64,000 nt of DNA from Alligator mississippiensis (lineage: Eukaryota > Chordata > Crocodylia > Alligatoridae). The stretch is taken from contig NC_081824.1 in NCBI RefSeq assembly GCF_030867095.1, positions 145,481,433 to 145,545,432 on the forward strand, read 5' to 3'. Within the stretch, counting starts at the first letter, position 1. Each line of letters starts with the position of its first letter. A program made the translations under genes and the position numbers. This document shows positions 53,986-63,996 of the stretch, one piece after another. The notes beneath the pieces were generated by a model. It was not told where the DNA came from. It saw only the letters and a list, made by a program, of their open reading frames with translations, and searched no databases.

Positions 53986-54529
53986 GCATTGCTGTCCTGC
54001 TCTAGGATAGAGGAAGCAAACTGTGACTCAGGTACCTAATGAGTTCACTGTGCAGTCAGCGGGCTTTCCAAAGGGCGATTCTGAAAGCAGTGAGTGAGGA
54101 ACCACCTGGAACTAGCCAATAAGGAACATGAAGCACAGGAGTGTGTCTGTACTCCAACCTGTCTTTGGAGCTTAGGCACTGCTGTCTACGTGGGATCCCA
54201 GGCAGACCCCTACCTACATGGTGGGGGATGCTTTTCCTAGTATAATGGAGGCCAACCCTTTTGGCAAGTGTGCTACAAATTAAGCCCCTCACCCTCCCTG
54301 AATGCCACTTGGGCCCCCTTCCCCTTCCTGATCTGCTGCTCTTTCTGCTCCTTGCCCAATCTGATGCTCTGCATTCTGCTTCCTTCCCTGTCTGACCTGA
54401 TGCTTTTGCTTTCTTCTCCCTGCATGATTTGTCAGTGTGCTGCCTATCTCTTCCCCAGTCTGCTGTGTGCCACAGCCAGAGGCTGCCTGTGCCACTTGTA
54501 GCACTAGTGCCTCAGCTTCGTCACCTCAG
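53986..54529. other. Unassigned stretch
   Basis: C/T-rich at 54280-54480; no exon or domain. Confidence 0.45.
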
Positions 54530-54637
54530 TCTAGTAGTTGGAGTACTCACCCAGGCAGTGGAAGACTTGTGTCCTAGGCCTCTTCAGCCTACACTGTACC
54601 TCCTGCTTCCCAGTATGGTGCTTTAACTACCAGACTA
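54530..54637. mobile_element. tRNA-derived SINE-like foldback
   Basis: tctagtagttggagtactc at the left pairs with ggtgctttaactaccagac at the right, a tRNA-like head facing its own inverse. Box-A-like (tagtagttggagta) and box-B-like words are degenerate. Such elements are common in reptile DNA. Bases 54715-54810 may hold a second degenerate copy. Confidence 0.45.
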
Positions 54638-54954
54638 TCAAATAGTATGACTGGGATACACTCCATCTCTCCTTTTGTAGCTAGGTCATTGTGCATCCAG
54701 GTGTGCAAGAGCCATAGGGAAAGATAGAAAGAGTCACAAGAAGTCTTGGGAGCAGGGATCAGAACCCAGGACTCAGTAAAGCTGGTGCATGTTAGGCACG
54801 CTCTCAGAAAGCTAATGCACTTCTGGGCAAATCTAGCAGAGTTTAATTATCACCCTCCCTTGCATTTGGATTCCAGGGGAGGCTTATATGGGAGTGATGT
54901 GCCTAGCTGCTGAGGCTGGGGCACTTCCGCACATGCATGGAAATAATAGAAATC

Positions 54955-55045
54955 ATAGAAAATTAGGGCTGGAAAGGACATCAGGAGGTCATCTAGTCCA
55001 ACCCCCTGCTCAAAGTAGGACCATCCCCAACTAGATCATCCCAGC
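54955..55045 (-). mobile_element. CR1 LINE 3' end fragment
   Basis: aaatcatagaaaattagggc, then tcatctagtccaacccc and gctcaaagtaggaccatcc: the antisense CR1 terminal block. Confidence 0.8.
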
Positions 55046-55127
55046 CAAGGCTTTTTCTAGCTTACATTTAGGCATGTAGGGGTCTTTTCTGTGCAAAATG
55101 TAGGCACTGAATGATTTGGAGCACCTA

Positions 55128-55462
55128 GGGTGCCTATACATGAGCATGGAGGCTGCTGTGACCCTCTGGAATTCCAGCTTGTCGAACCAGACTCAGTCAA
55201 TTGAGTCTGCTGAAGCATGGGAATGACCATGCTCCAGCAGCCTCCTGCATCTTGTGTATCAGTATCTTTACGCTTAAAAATGGTGGCAGGGGTGCTTGAA
55301 TTAAAGCTCATTCAGTGAGCTTTAATTCAAGCACCCCCACTGCCATTTTTAAGCACAGGGATGCTGATACACAAGACATGAGAGGGCTTTAATTAGAGTG
55401 GCTTTCAGAGCCACTCTAAAACTTTGTCCACCAGCACCCCTGGAGGATGTGTAAAAATGCCC
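55128..55462. mobile_element. PIF/Harbinger-like MITE containing a long palindrome
   Basis: Ends GGGTGCCTATACATGAG and (inverted) GGGCATTTTTACACATC, with CTA just outside both ends (55125-55127, 55463-55465). The centre is a 60 bp inverted repeat with a 5 bp loop (55251-55310 and 55316-55375). Confidence 0.6.
55251..55375. repeat. Palindrome, 60 bp arms
   Basis: The arms match at 51 of 60 positions by my alignment, and all nine mismatches are transitions. The loop is ttcag. A transcript would form a strong hairpin. Confidence 0.85.
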
Positions 55463-55465
55463 CTA

Positions 55466-56030
55466 GTGAGTTTTGTGGCTACTACAGTGAGAATATTGTG
55501 ATTACAGAGAATATTCTGGATATTTTTTGCAATTTATGTACCTGAATCCTGCTTAAGTCCTGTTTAGGTTTCTAGTTCATCAGTCTAGATCTAGCTCTTA
55601 ATCTTTTTAAGCCTCCCCCTGTTATAAACACTTTCTTAAAAGCTTAAACATGTGTGCATTTGTTTTTCTGTTAAACCTCCCTCATTGAATTCACATACAC
55701 AGTAGTCCTTGCAAAGCTACACACATTATGTAACCTGCACAGAATATGGTGTGCTCCATCTCCCTTTTCCTCAGCAAATGCGTACTAGCAGGAGGCTGCA
55801 TCGAGGGATCATGTTACTAAGACATGATCACATCTTTGGCCATGAAATTTAATTCTACAAATCCTTTGTTAAGACTCACTCCTCCAAGCTGGCATTCCAT
55901 CCCTAATCTCCAGTCTGGCAGGTTCTACTTCCCTGGTGCCTGATCTTAAAATCTGCCCCTCGACAAAGAGTGGGCATCCCCTCTGATAGACAGAGGACAG
56001 AGGGGTAGCAAGCTCTTTCAATGTCCTGAG
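55466..56030. other. Unassigned stretch
   Basis: No repeat or exon recognised. Confidence 0.5.
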
Positions 56031-56760
56031 CAGAGGGGTGTGTGTGTGGGGACTTATACTGACAATTAGAGCTGAGGGAGAGGGGGGAAGGGGGGAGGAG
56101 AATGGAAAGGAAGTCTTACCTTCTGGGGCTCTTTTCATTTGGGTTGCATGCTCAATACTGCTGCTGCCATACCAGCCTGGACTTGACATGCTGCCTCTGA
56201 GGAACAGGCAACGGCACAGGGTTGCCAAGGGTTACTTTTTGTGCTCTGTGCACTCCCCACTCCCAGGGGAAGGGCTGTATAATGGCAAAGACTCCCATGG
56301 AGGGTATCATTCCAACCTCACAACCCCACATACTTTACAGGGGGGTATGGCTGTCCTGCTCCTACAGCCATGTTGTGCCTGCCATGCAAAGACTCCAGTG
56401 GGGAAGCCAGGCTTAACTCTGCTGCAGCAGCTGCTGTCTCCCACAAGCAGCAGCTGGGGCTTGGGTGATGCTGGGGTCGGGGGGGAGGGGGCTGTGGACC
56501 TGGGTCTGTGGCCTCATAGCCCTGGCAATCGGGGCTGTCTGCTGGGAGTGAGGGGCACCATCAGGGCTAGGGGACAGTGGGTCAGGAGTGAGGTGCACTG
56601 GCAGGGTCAGGGGGCTTTGAGTTGAGAGTAAGGAACACCAGCAGAGCCCAGGGGGCTGCAGGTCAGGAGAGAGGGGCATCTGTAGGGCTGGGAGGCTGTG
56701 GCTTAAGAGTGAGGGGCAATGGCATGGACAGGGCATTGCCATTTCAGGGCATTGCCAATC
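56030..56760. repeat. GC-rich dispersed repeat, second copy
   Basis: Shares agcagctggggcttgggtg and neighbouring words with 8600-8750. A series of gtgaggggca/agtgaggggcacca words (56550-56720) forms an imperfect tandem. No domain in any frame. Confidence 0.45.
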
Positions 56761-57390
56761 CCAACATGTGGTAATTTTTTATGAGGCATTTAGCAACTTC
56801 TGGTATAGGTAGAGGGAGTCAAAGGCCTCAAGTAAGTGACTGGGACTATGGAAATGAGATTCAGAGAGTGACAGCAGGACATCCTGCTAATGGGTACATA
56901 GAGAGAAAGCCTGAAATCATAACTACTGCTCATGGCAGAGATCTTGATTCCTCCTCTTGCTGTCTGAAGGAGCTGAGGGCTCATGTCATAGATCATACAC
57001 CTTGCAGGAGAAGTTGTGCCTTGGGAATCCCCAAGAATAAGCCTTGCCTGGTCTCTTCTTTTCATAAGAAGTGAGCCTCTGGCTCTGAGACTCTGACTCC
57101 TTTACCTCTGGCTTCCCCAGTGATCAATTACCCCTCCTCAAAGATCTCCTTTCTTTTGATCAGCTCCCAGGAAGAAAGTTTTCTACTTCAGAAGGGGCAG
57201 GGGTGGTGGGAGGTTCAGAGTGCTAACACTGCAAACAAGAGAGCAGACTACTCAGCTACAAACAAAAAGTCTTTATTGTGCTACTGCAGTTCTCTTTCCT
57301 TCCTCAGATTCTGCTCTATCCTCCCTGGGACCACTCTTTCTCTCCAGCTCTCTGTTCTCCCTGGGACTATCGTTTTCCCTCCCAGCTCTC
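56761..57390. other. Unassigned stretch
   Basis: No repeat or exon recognised; a possible antisense polyadenylation signal (tttattg) occurs near 57273. Confidence 0.4.
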
Positions 57391-57394
57391 TCAT

Positions 57395-57853
57395 AGTTTC
57401 ATAGTTTCATAGCAGCTAGGGTCAGGAGGGACCTGAACAGATCATCTAGCCTGACCCCCTGTCACAGGCAGGAATGAATGCTGGGTTCACAAGACCCCAG
57501 ACAGGTGATCATCCAACCTTCTCCTGAATTTGCCCAAGGTAGGGGTGAGGACCACTTCCCTGGGAAGTTGGTTCCAGATTCTGGCCACCCTAACTGTAAA
57601 ATATTGCCTCCTGATCTCTAACCTAAACCTATTCTCCATCAGCTTATGACCATTGTTCCTTGTCACCCCAGGTGGTGCTGGGGAGAAAAAGGCTCTACCT
57701 ATTTGCTGTTGATCTCCCCTGATGAGTTTATAGGCAGCCCCCAGGTCCCCCTTCTTGCTGAGGCTGAACAGGTTCAGGTCCCTCAGTCTCTCCTCATAGG
57801 GCCTGTCCTGCTGCCCTCTTACCAAGTGGGTGGCCCTTTTCTGAACCCTTTAA
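57395..57853 (-). mobile_element. CR1 LINE 3' part, antisense
   Basis: The tail catagtttcatag is at 57391-57410. The minus-strand frame 57825-57487 reads VRGQQDRPYEERLRDLNLFS, then RNNGHKLMENRFRLEIRR and IWNQLPREVV, the end of ORF2. At its 5' edge it adjoins 5S rRNA-like sequence. Confidence 0.85.
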
Positions 57854-57863
57854 ATGGCAGGCA

Positions 57864-57960
57864 GCCTACAGCACCTGGGATTCCAAGGCAGTCTGCCATC
57901 CAGGTATTAGCTAGGCCTGGGACTGCTTAGCTTCCAAGATCAGACAGGATCAGGTACAAT
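57864..57960 (-). pseudogene. 5S rRNA-derived sequence fused to CR1
   Basis: The plus strand reads gcctacagcacctgggattc, then ccatccaggtatta and gcttccaagatcagac, the reverse complement of the 3' two thirds of 5S rRNA, including its internal promoter region, with scattered substitutions. Similarity fades toward the 5S 5' end beyond 57960. The 5S 3' terminus lies about 10 bp from the 5' edge of the CR1 fragment in the same orientation, so the two look like one chimeric retrocopy. It is not a functional 5S gene. Confidence 0.75.
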
Positions 57961-58027
57961 AAGAGCCTCCCTCTTCCTCTTCAGGCACAGCCACCTACAT
58001 TCACAACAAAACTGGTACAAAAGTGTA

Positions 58028-58545
58028 GGGGGTGTGTCTACATGTGCATTTGATCTGGGAGCAGTTTACTTACAAGTGAGTTACTTGCAAGTAAATGTTT
58101 TAGGGCAGGCATCTACACATGCAGGGACTTGGGAGAAGATTTGCTGCTCATGGCAGGAATTTGCTTTCACCTCCACTGGCCCTACACTGTCCCCTGCAGC
58201 AGCCAGGGGGAGCTCTAGGGTGGGGTCTGTGAGATCCCTGATTCTGGGGCAGGGGGACATAGGCCCACCCGGGCACTGGTGGTGGAGCCTGCCCTGGCAG
58301 CAGGCAGCTCCTTGGGGAAGGGATCAGCCGTACTCCCTGCTGCTCAGCTGACTGGGAGCACATTTGCTCCTGGTCAGGCATTGACATGAGCACGACTGTG
58401 CAGTAACTAATCACAAGTAAATTTACCCACAATTAGAGCAGTTTACTGCACAGTAATTGTGTGCACATGTAGATGGGCACAATTACTTCACAGTAAACCG
58501 CTGTACTGTGCAGTAAAGTGGCTTGTGTAGATGCATCCAATGCAT
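58028..58545. mobile_element. Harbinger-like MITE (cagtaa-rich)
   Basis: The left end gggtgtgtctacatgtgc and the inverted right end (ttgtgtagatgcatcc) match the family terminal motif. Many ttactgcacagtaa words are present. I could not find a clear target duplication. The core is GC-rich. Confidence 0.5.
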
Positions 58546-58614
58546 TTAAAAATAATGTCACGGGGTAGCAGTTCCTGCTGCCAGGCCCAGAATGCTCTTT
58601 CCCTGGGGTGAAAA

Positions 58615-59598
58615 AGGCATCTAGGGATGTGTAAAGACATGTGGAGAGGTTAGATGAAGGTTAGATTGAGTTAAAAATAGCCACCTGATCTTAGGTAAGT
58701 TGAGATGACAGGGATAGCAGGGGAGGGGGGTGGGGCTTGGGGGAGTGGGGGGGGCAAGAAGGCTCTGAATGGGGGATTGAGGGGATTGGAGGTTCAGGCA
58801 GGGTCTGTGGGGGGGTTGTAGGATCAGGGGGCAGATGGGGTCTATGGGGGGTTGCTGGGACTCAGGAGGGGTTGGCAGGATCAGGGGGGCTTGCAAGGTC
58901 TGTGGGGGTGGGGGTTGTGAGAATGGAGAGCTCTCTCCTCCACCCCCAGGACCAGAGGGTATTTTTAGCCCCCCAACCTCCACACCCTCAGGTGAACAGC
59001 CCTCTGATCTTGCCTGTCCCATGTCCCCACCCCAACTTACCTGCTTAGCTCCCAGCAATGGTGAATGCTTGTAAAACTCGCACTGGGAGCAGTTTATGGA
59101 ATGGGAGAGGGGTGTTGGTAGCTTTGTTGGGGAGTGGGGCTGGTTGGTTCTTTGGGGGGGATTGTCCATTTGGGGGTGGGGGAAGAAACTGGGGGGGGGG
59201 GCTAAAAATTGCCCAGTTCCAGAAAGAAGGGTAGGAAAATCTTAGCTCCAGGGTTGGGGGCAGCAGCTGGGCTTTCCTAGCCCTGGGGAAGGGCTGGGAA
59301 ATTCTGTGGGGACTTTATAGTGGGCACTGTACAGCAAAGTTCAGGATAACTAGATCAGTCTAAAGATGGCCAAGCCAGTCTAAGTTAGGTGTACCTCAGA
59401 GGCAGGGTTAAATTAGGTCAGGTTGGCCATTTTTAGATGGCTCTAACAATCCTGAACTTCTGTGCAGTTCACAGTTAGATCCACCTAACTAATGTAAGTT
59501 CTGCACCTAGGTGAACTAAGTTAAATGGGAGGCCATTTTAAATGCTATCTAATCGCCTCATAGCCTCCTCTAACATCTGCACCTAGCCTAGATGTCCA
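58615..59598. mobile_element. Non-autonomous DNA transposon with long inverted ends
   Basis: Left ggcatctagggatgtg and right cctagatgtcc are inverted, and similarity continues inward (gaggttagatgaaggttag against the inverse of ctatctaatcgcctcatag). Inner ends carry ccacctaact/aggtgaactaag words. The core is G-rich and its open frames are compositional. Confidence 0.5.
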
Positions 59599-59599
59599 G

Positions 59600-60560
59600 C
59601 TTATGAAACTATTTACAACAACTATTTACATCAACACATGCTCACACAAAGACCCTCCAAGTGTTCTGCACCAGAGCTGCAGGCTGGAACTCAGAGGCAG
59701 GCTGCCTCTTTTGTCACAGTCTAATCCTGCAATCCTTCTGGAGCCAGGCTTCCCAGCCCCTCTTCCTGCCCTGGCTGGGCAGTCAGCAGTGCCTACTGCA
59801 TCCTACTGGCCCTGTCCAAGAACCCCACCTTGACTGCAGCCCCCCCTTTTCTAAGTCCTAGATCTGCTATTGACTGTGTAGGACTCCTGACAAACTCCAA
59901 TTGAGTACAGCAATATTGCAGCCTCTAAAGTCAAAGCTGCAATAAATATCTAAACAGCTCATCTTTTATACATCTCATGGACTTGAGGGTGGCAGCTTGG
60001 GCCCAGGGGTTTTGTAAAGTTAAAAAATGATTGAGGGAGGGATTTCCTTTTCCTTGCCAACCCGGTCCTTGAAAAGGGGAAAGCTTGCCCCCACTTCACG
60101 CAGGAGCTGGGTAGAGAAACCAGACCTGAGTGAAGACTCACCTCCCATGTCCTCCAATTGGCCCACTGGTGACCTGGAGGGGGATAAAAGGGGAAATGCA
60201 CCAGGCTCAAGGGGAGTTCAGTGAATTCCCAAGAGGAGGCAACTGCAAGGATTCCCAGGCAGCGATAGGGCCTTGACCACATCTTCCCTTTCCTGGCATG
60301 GGGCTGGCTCTGGTGTACAGGTTGGTACATGGAGGGTCCTGGGCCTGCATCAGGCAGCCTGAGGTGCTGATGTCCCCCACAGAAGGCAGGGGCACCCAGG
60401 CATGAGAGAGAGCTCAGGAGGGAGCTGGGAGGCACCAAACTGTGAGCTGAGGGCAGCGGCTTGAGCTTGGGGTTTTATCAGGCAGCTGACTAAATGTGCA
60501 GATGGTACACAAGTGGGGATCCTGGAAGAACTAGAGCCCTGGAGTTGCCAGCAGAAGCAC
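59600..60560. other. Unassigned stretch
   Basis: Moderately GC-rich; open frames on both strands at 59960-60440 show no domain. Confidence 0.45.
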
Positions 60561-60562
60561 CA

Positions 60563-60634
60563 GCATTAGTAGTTCAGTGGCAGAGCTCTCACCTACCATG
60601 TGGGAGACATGGCATTTGATTCCTGGCCAAGGCA
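60563..60634 (+). pseudogene. tRNA-Gly-like sequence (pseudogene or SINE head)
   Basis: GCATTAGTAGTTCAGTGGCA at the 5' end and tttgattcctggccaaggca at the 3' end match tRNA-Gly A and B box regions and acceptor ends over about 72 nt. The acceptor pairs are imperfect, the anticodon region reads ctaccat, and the variable region has an extra base, so it is unlikely to be functional. Confidence 0.65.
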
Positions 60635-60712
60635 TTTTGGGGTGGGGGATCCTCTGTGGGAGTTGGGTTCTTCATCTCTTTTCTCCCCCTGGCCATCCTG
60701 GAGTGCCCATGT

Positions 60713-60778
60713 CTTATATTTTGTTAACCTGCTCCTTATATTTTGTTAGCCTGGGCCTTATATTTTGTTAGCTTGTCC
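60713..60778 (+). repeat. 22 bp tandem repeat, three units
   Basis: Three units beginning cttatattttgtta at 60713, 60735 and 60757. Confidence 0.9.
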
Positions 60779-61545
60779 TGTTGGTTGAATGAGTATGCTT
60801 AACCATTGTTGAAGTCTCCTGTTCCCCTGGGTACAGGAGTGTACACATTACTCCCTGGTATCTATGTTATGTCCCAACCCCTGTTCCCCCTCATTAAATG
60901 TTATATGATTAAGACCTTATGGATGTTCTGACTCTTCTCTATAGAGAGTAGGAGGAGTGCTGCGCACCTCAGGCAGCTCCATCTCCTACAGCTCTCCGGC
61001 ACCAGCTCTGATCCCTTCAATTGGAGAGTGGGTGTGCCTCTGGGTACCACCCGGGTTACATACAGCAACCTCTGAGAATTAAATATATTCTGCACCACCC
61101 AGATGTGAAGGATCCAGTTTCCGCTGTTTCTACTGTTAGAATCAGCAATTGCCACCCAAAAACCAGATGGAAAAATCTCCATCTCCTTAGTTAAACTAAA
61201 AAAAATGGATAAGCTAGGCATTGTGCCTTGTACATCTGTAAAGGGAGAGAGTGGTAAATAACCAGAGCAGGAGGCTTCTGCACAGGGAGCCTGACACACA
61301 AGGTGCTTCTTCTCAGCCTCAGTGTTTCAGGCCTCAGTTCTCAAAGAAGAATGAAGTTGTGCAATGAGATATCCCACTGTAATGCATTAGCAGAAGTGCA
61401 GAGGCTCCATAGAAAATCTATTTCTTACTAAATCTTACTGTATCTTATGCATGTGTTTTGTACTGATACTCTCAATATTAATTCTATGGAAATATTTTAT
61501 ATGAAACCAGTCTTCAAACATCTAAAGGCTTGACATTAAGAAAAG
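60779..61545. other. Unassigned stretch
   Basis: No exon or element recognised. Confidence 0.5.
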
Positions 61546-61549
61546 CAAA

Positions 61550-61935
61550 ATATGTGTAGAATAGACACGAGGAAAAACTTATTTGCTATTACAATAGTGA
61601 GGCTATGGAATAGACTGCCTAGGGGAGTTGTGGAATCTCCATCATTAGACATGTTCAAGAAGAGTGAAAGCATTGATCAGGGATGATCTAGGAGTAGCTA
61701 TGCCTATGTTCTACTATGAGTATTTCCCATGCTTTTGGGCTTCAGTTGTTGCCACATAGGGCCAGAAACAAATTTTATCCTCTTCCTATCACTACATGTG
61801 TTGGTGGGGGAGAGTTTCACCTTCCTCAAAAGCATTGGGTGCTGGCTGTGGCCAAGGCTGGGGATTTTGACTGCAGTGTGCCAGTGATCCTGCTGAGAGT
61901 TAAACCTAGAGGTTCCTGGATAAATGGTCCTGATT
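61550..61935 (+). mobile_element. CR1 LINE 3' end, sense
   Basis: Words such as ggctatggaatagactgcct, then gacatgttcaagaagag and gttctactatgagtatttcc; same subfamily as the tail at 23570-24060. Confidence 0.7.
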
Positions 61936-61940
61936 TAACT

Positions 61941-62231
61941 GGGTGCATCTACACGTGTCCCTGACTGTGCAGTCGATACTGTGCAGTCATTTAGTACTTG
62001 CTTTATTGTATATCTAAAGCAAGTACTAAATGACTGTGCGGTATCCACCAGTACTGAGCAGTCCCAGTGGTGCTTGAGTCATTTTCTACCCTGCTGCACA
62101 GTAGCAGTGAGCTACTGTGCAGTTGCTCACTACTACTGTACAGTAGCAGTGGTGGCATGGGTGGTGCCTGCTGATGTACATTGCTGTACCAATGTTGCTG
62201 TGGCAACGTAGCATCTCATGTAGACATGCCC
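61941..62231. mobile_element. PIF/Harbinger-like MITE
   Basis: Ends GGGTGCATCTACACGTG and (inverted) GGGCATGTCTACATGAG, flanked by ACT on both sides (61938-61940, 62232-62234). The interior has a palindrome, agtacttgctttat / tctaaagcaagtact, near 61992-62028 and repeated actgtgcagt words. Confidence 0.65.
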
Positions 62232-62234
62232 ACT

Positions 62235-62760
62235 GTGAGCTGGTGTGATCTGGCACACAGAGCGATCTTATCTGGCCTGCTGGGCTCCCCATGGATCTGG
62301 ATATTTGGCAGCAGGGGAGCAACAATTAATGCTGCCACTCCCAGGGCTGGCCCACAATCTTTTGGGTCTCCCCTGCAAACTATATTTTTGGAACCCCCAG
62401 GTGTGTAGAAGCCAGTGTTGGGGGGGTGAGGGGTGGCGAGTGGCTCAAGAAGCTGGTGGCAGCAGCAGCAGTGGTGGCAGTGGCAGCAGATGTGGGGGAG
62501 GGAGGGGGAAAGCCTGGATGTGAAGCTGGTGGCGGCATTGGTGGGGCGGGGGGTGTGGCGAGTGTCTGGATGCAGGGGGCCTTTTGGCTGTACAGCCCCC
62601 TGCGGCTGCAGGTTTTGCAGGATAGGATGGGCTGGCCCTGGTTGCTCCTCCCCTGCCTCCAAATTTCTAGACCTCTGTGGAGCCCTGCAGGCCAGGTGAC
62701 ACAGTTCCCTGGGCTGGATCTGTCCTGCAATCTGGGGTCCAGCACCCTTGGGTTAGAGAA
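62235..62760. repeat. GC-rich repeat with (GCA)n stretch
   Basis: ggcagcagcagcagtggtgg at 62458-62477 and related triplets. No domain. Confidence 0.4.
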
Positions 62761-63790
62761 AAGGCTCCAGCCACTTGTGCTGTAGTGTTAGTTCCAAGGA
62801 CTATCATATTCTATGGTATCCCTTGTTTTTTTCAATGCTTCTTTTCTCATCCTTTTTGAGAGTTCCTAGAAGCTTTTGCATTGGCTTAAGTGGTTTCAGG
62901 ATTTTACCCTTTGCATAGGTCTGTAAGGTCCCTGCCACATGTTACGTATATTATACAACTAACTGGTTAATTGTACAATAAATTTAGACCAGCTACGCAT
63001 GTAAAGTAATTATCACACCATGAAAATGTTCATCCAGCTATAAAAAGAGCCAATCAGCTACAAAATGAGGACTTGAAAATCTGTAATAACCTTATAGCTG
63101 GTTTCTACCCAGCTTTAATTTGAACATGCGGCAGAGCCCTAAACTGACACTCAAACTAATCAGGTTATATGAATACAAACCTGAAAACTATTAATAACTC
63201 GTGATGCTCTCCTTAAACAAAAAACTGTATCTTATGTAAGCTGTCCTCACATGACTACCAGATGGTAAAAACTCCTTAGCCTCTATCCAAATGTAACAAT
63301 GGGCTAGCCTAAAAGGATAACTGAGGCATTGTGTCTTGCAGAATGATAAATAGAGGACTTGGAGCCAAGATTCTGTTACATCTATTAGGTGTATAAGTGT
63401 AATCTGGCCTCTGGTGAGCTACCGCAGTAGGAGAGTTCTGCAGCCAGGGGCCCAGCACAGTGACGGCTCTCATTCCAGATCTCAACACTTCACATCTCAG
63501 GTCTCAAAGAATGATAAGGCTGTATAATAAAAATAATCCCATTGTAGCATATAAACAAAATGGCGAAGCTCCTATCAGAAAAGCATCCTGTGGTTGACCA
63601 ACCAAAGAAAAACCTGGCATTGGTGTTATTTTTTTGTTTATCAATGGATTATGTCCATGTACTGCATGCACTAATTCTCCTGCAAATTTTTACATGTGGT
63701 ATTTTAAAGTTACATAACCATTTTAACTTAAGCAAGTATTTAATTTCTTTGTTTTCTTCTTTGGACTTTCTTCCCTTGACTTTCCTGGTC
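62761..63790. other. Unassigned AT-rich stretch upstream of locus D
   Basis: Nothing recognised until the promoter similarity begins near 63790. Confidence 0.5.
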
Positions 63791-63996
63791 AGCGGTATGA
63801 CCTTAAGTAACTCCAGTGGTTGCTGGTTCGTACTCTTTGTTTGGACCTACGTCGCTACGGATGAAGAAGGTGGAGTCAAGTTTTGCTCATTTGGTTCAAA
63901 AGAAAAATAATCCTCTATTAAAAGCTAAGCTGGGACTCTGCTGGCACAGAACTTCACATCCAGCACAAGAGGAGAAAGCGTGAGAGAAAGAGAAGG
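63790..63996 (+). promoter_or_regulatory. Promoter and 5' UTR of a further SULT6B1-like gene (locus D)
   Basis: Collinear with 6840-7108 of locus B: ggttcg, then tttgtttggacc, TATTAAAA at 63916-63923, then cttcacatc at 63952-63960 and a GA-rich leader. An ATG at 63997-63999 stands where the locus B start codon would be, one base before the window ends. No coding sequence can be checked. Confidence 0.6.

Noticed and set aside
57864..57960. Functional 5S rRNA gene
   Set aside because: Several changes in conserved positions, loss of the 5' third, and fusion to CR1.
60563..60634. Functional tRNA-Gly gene
   Set aside because: Mismatched acceptor pairs, altered anticodon region and an extra variable-region base.
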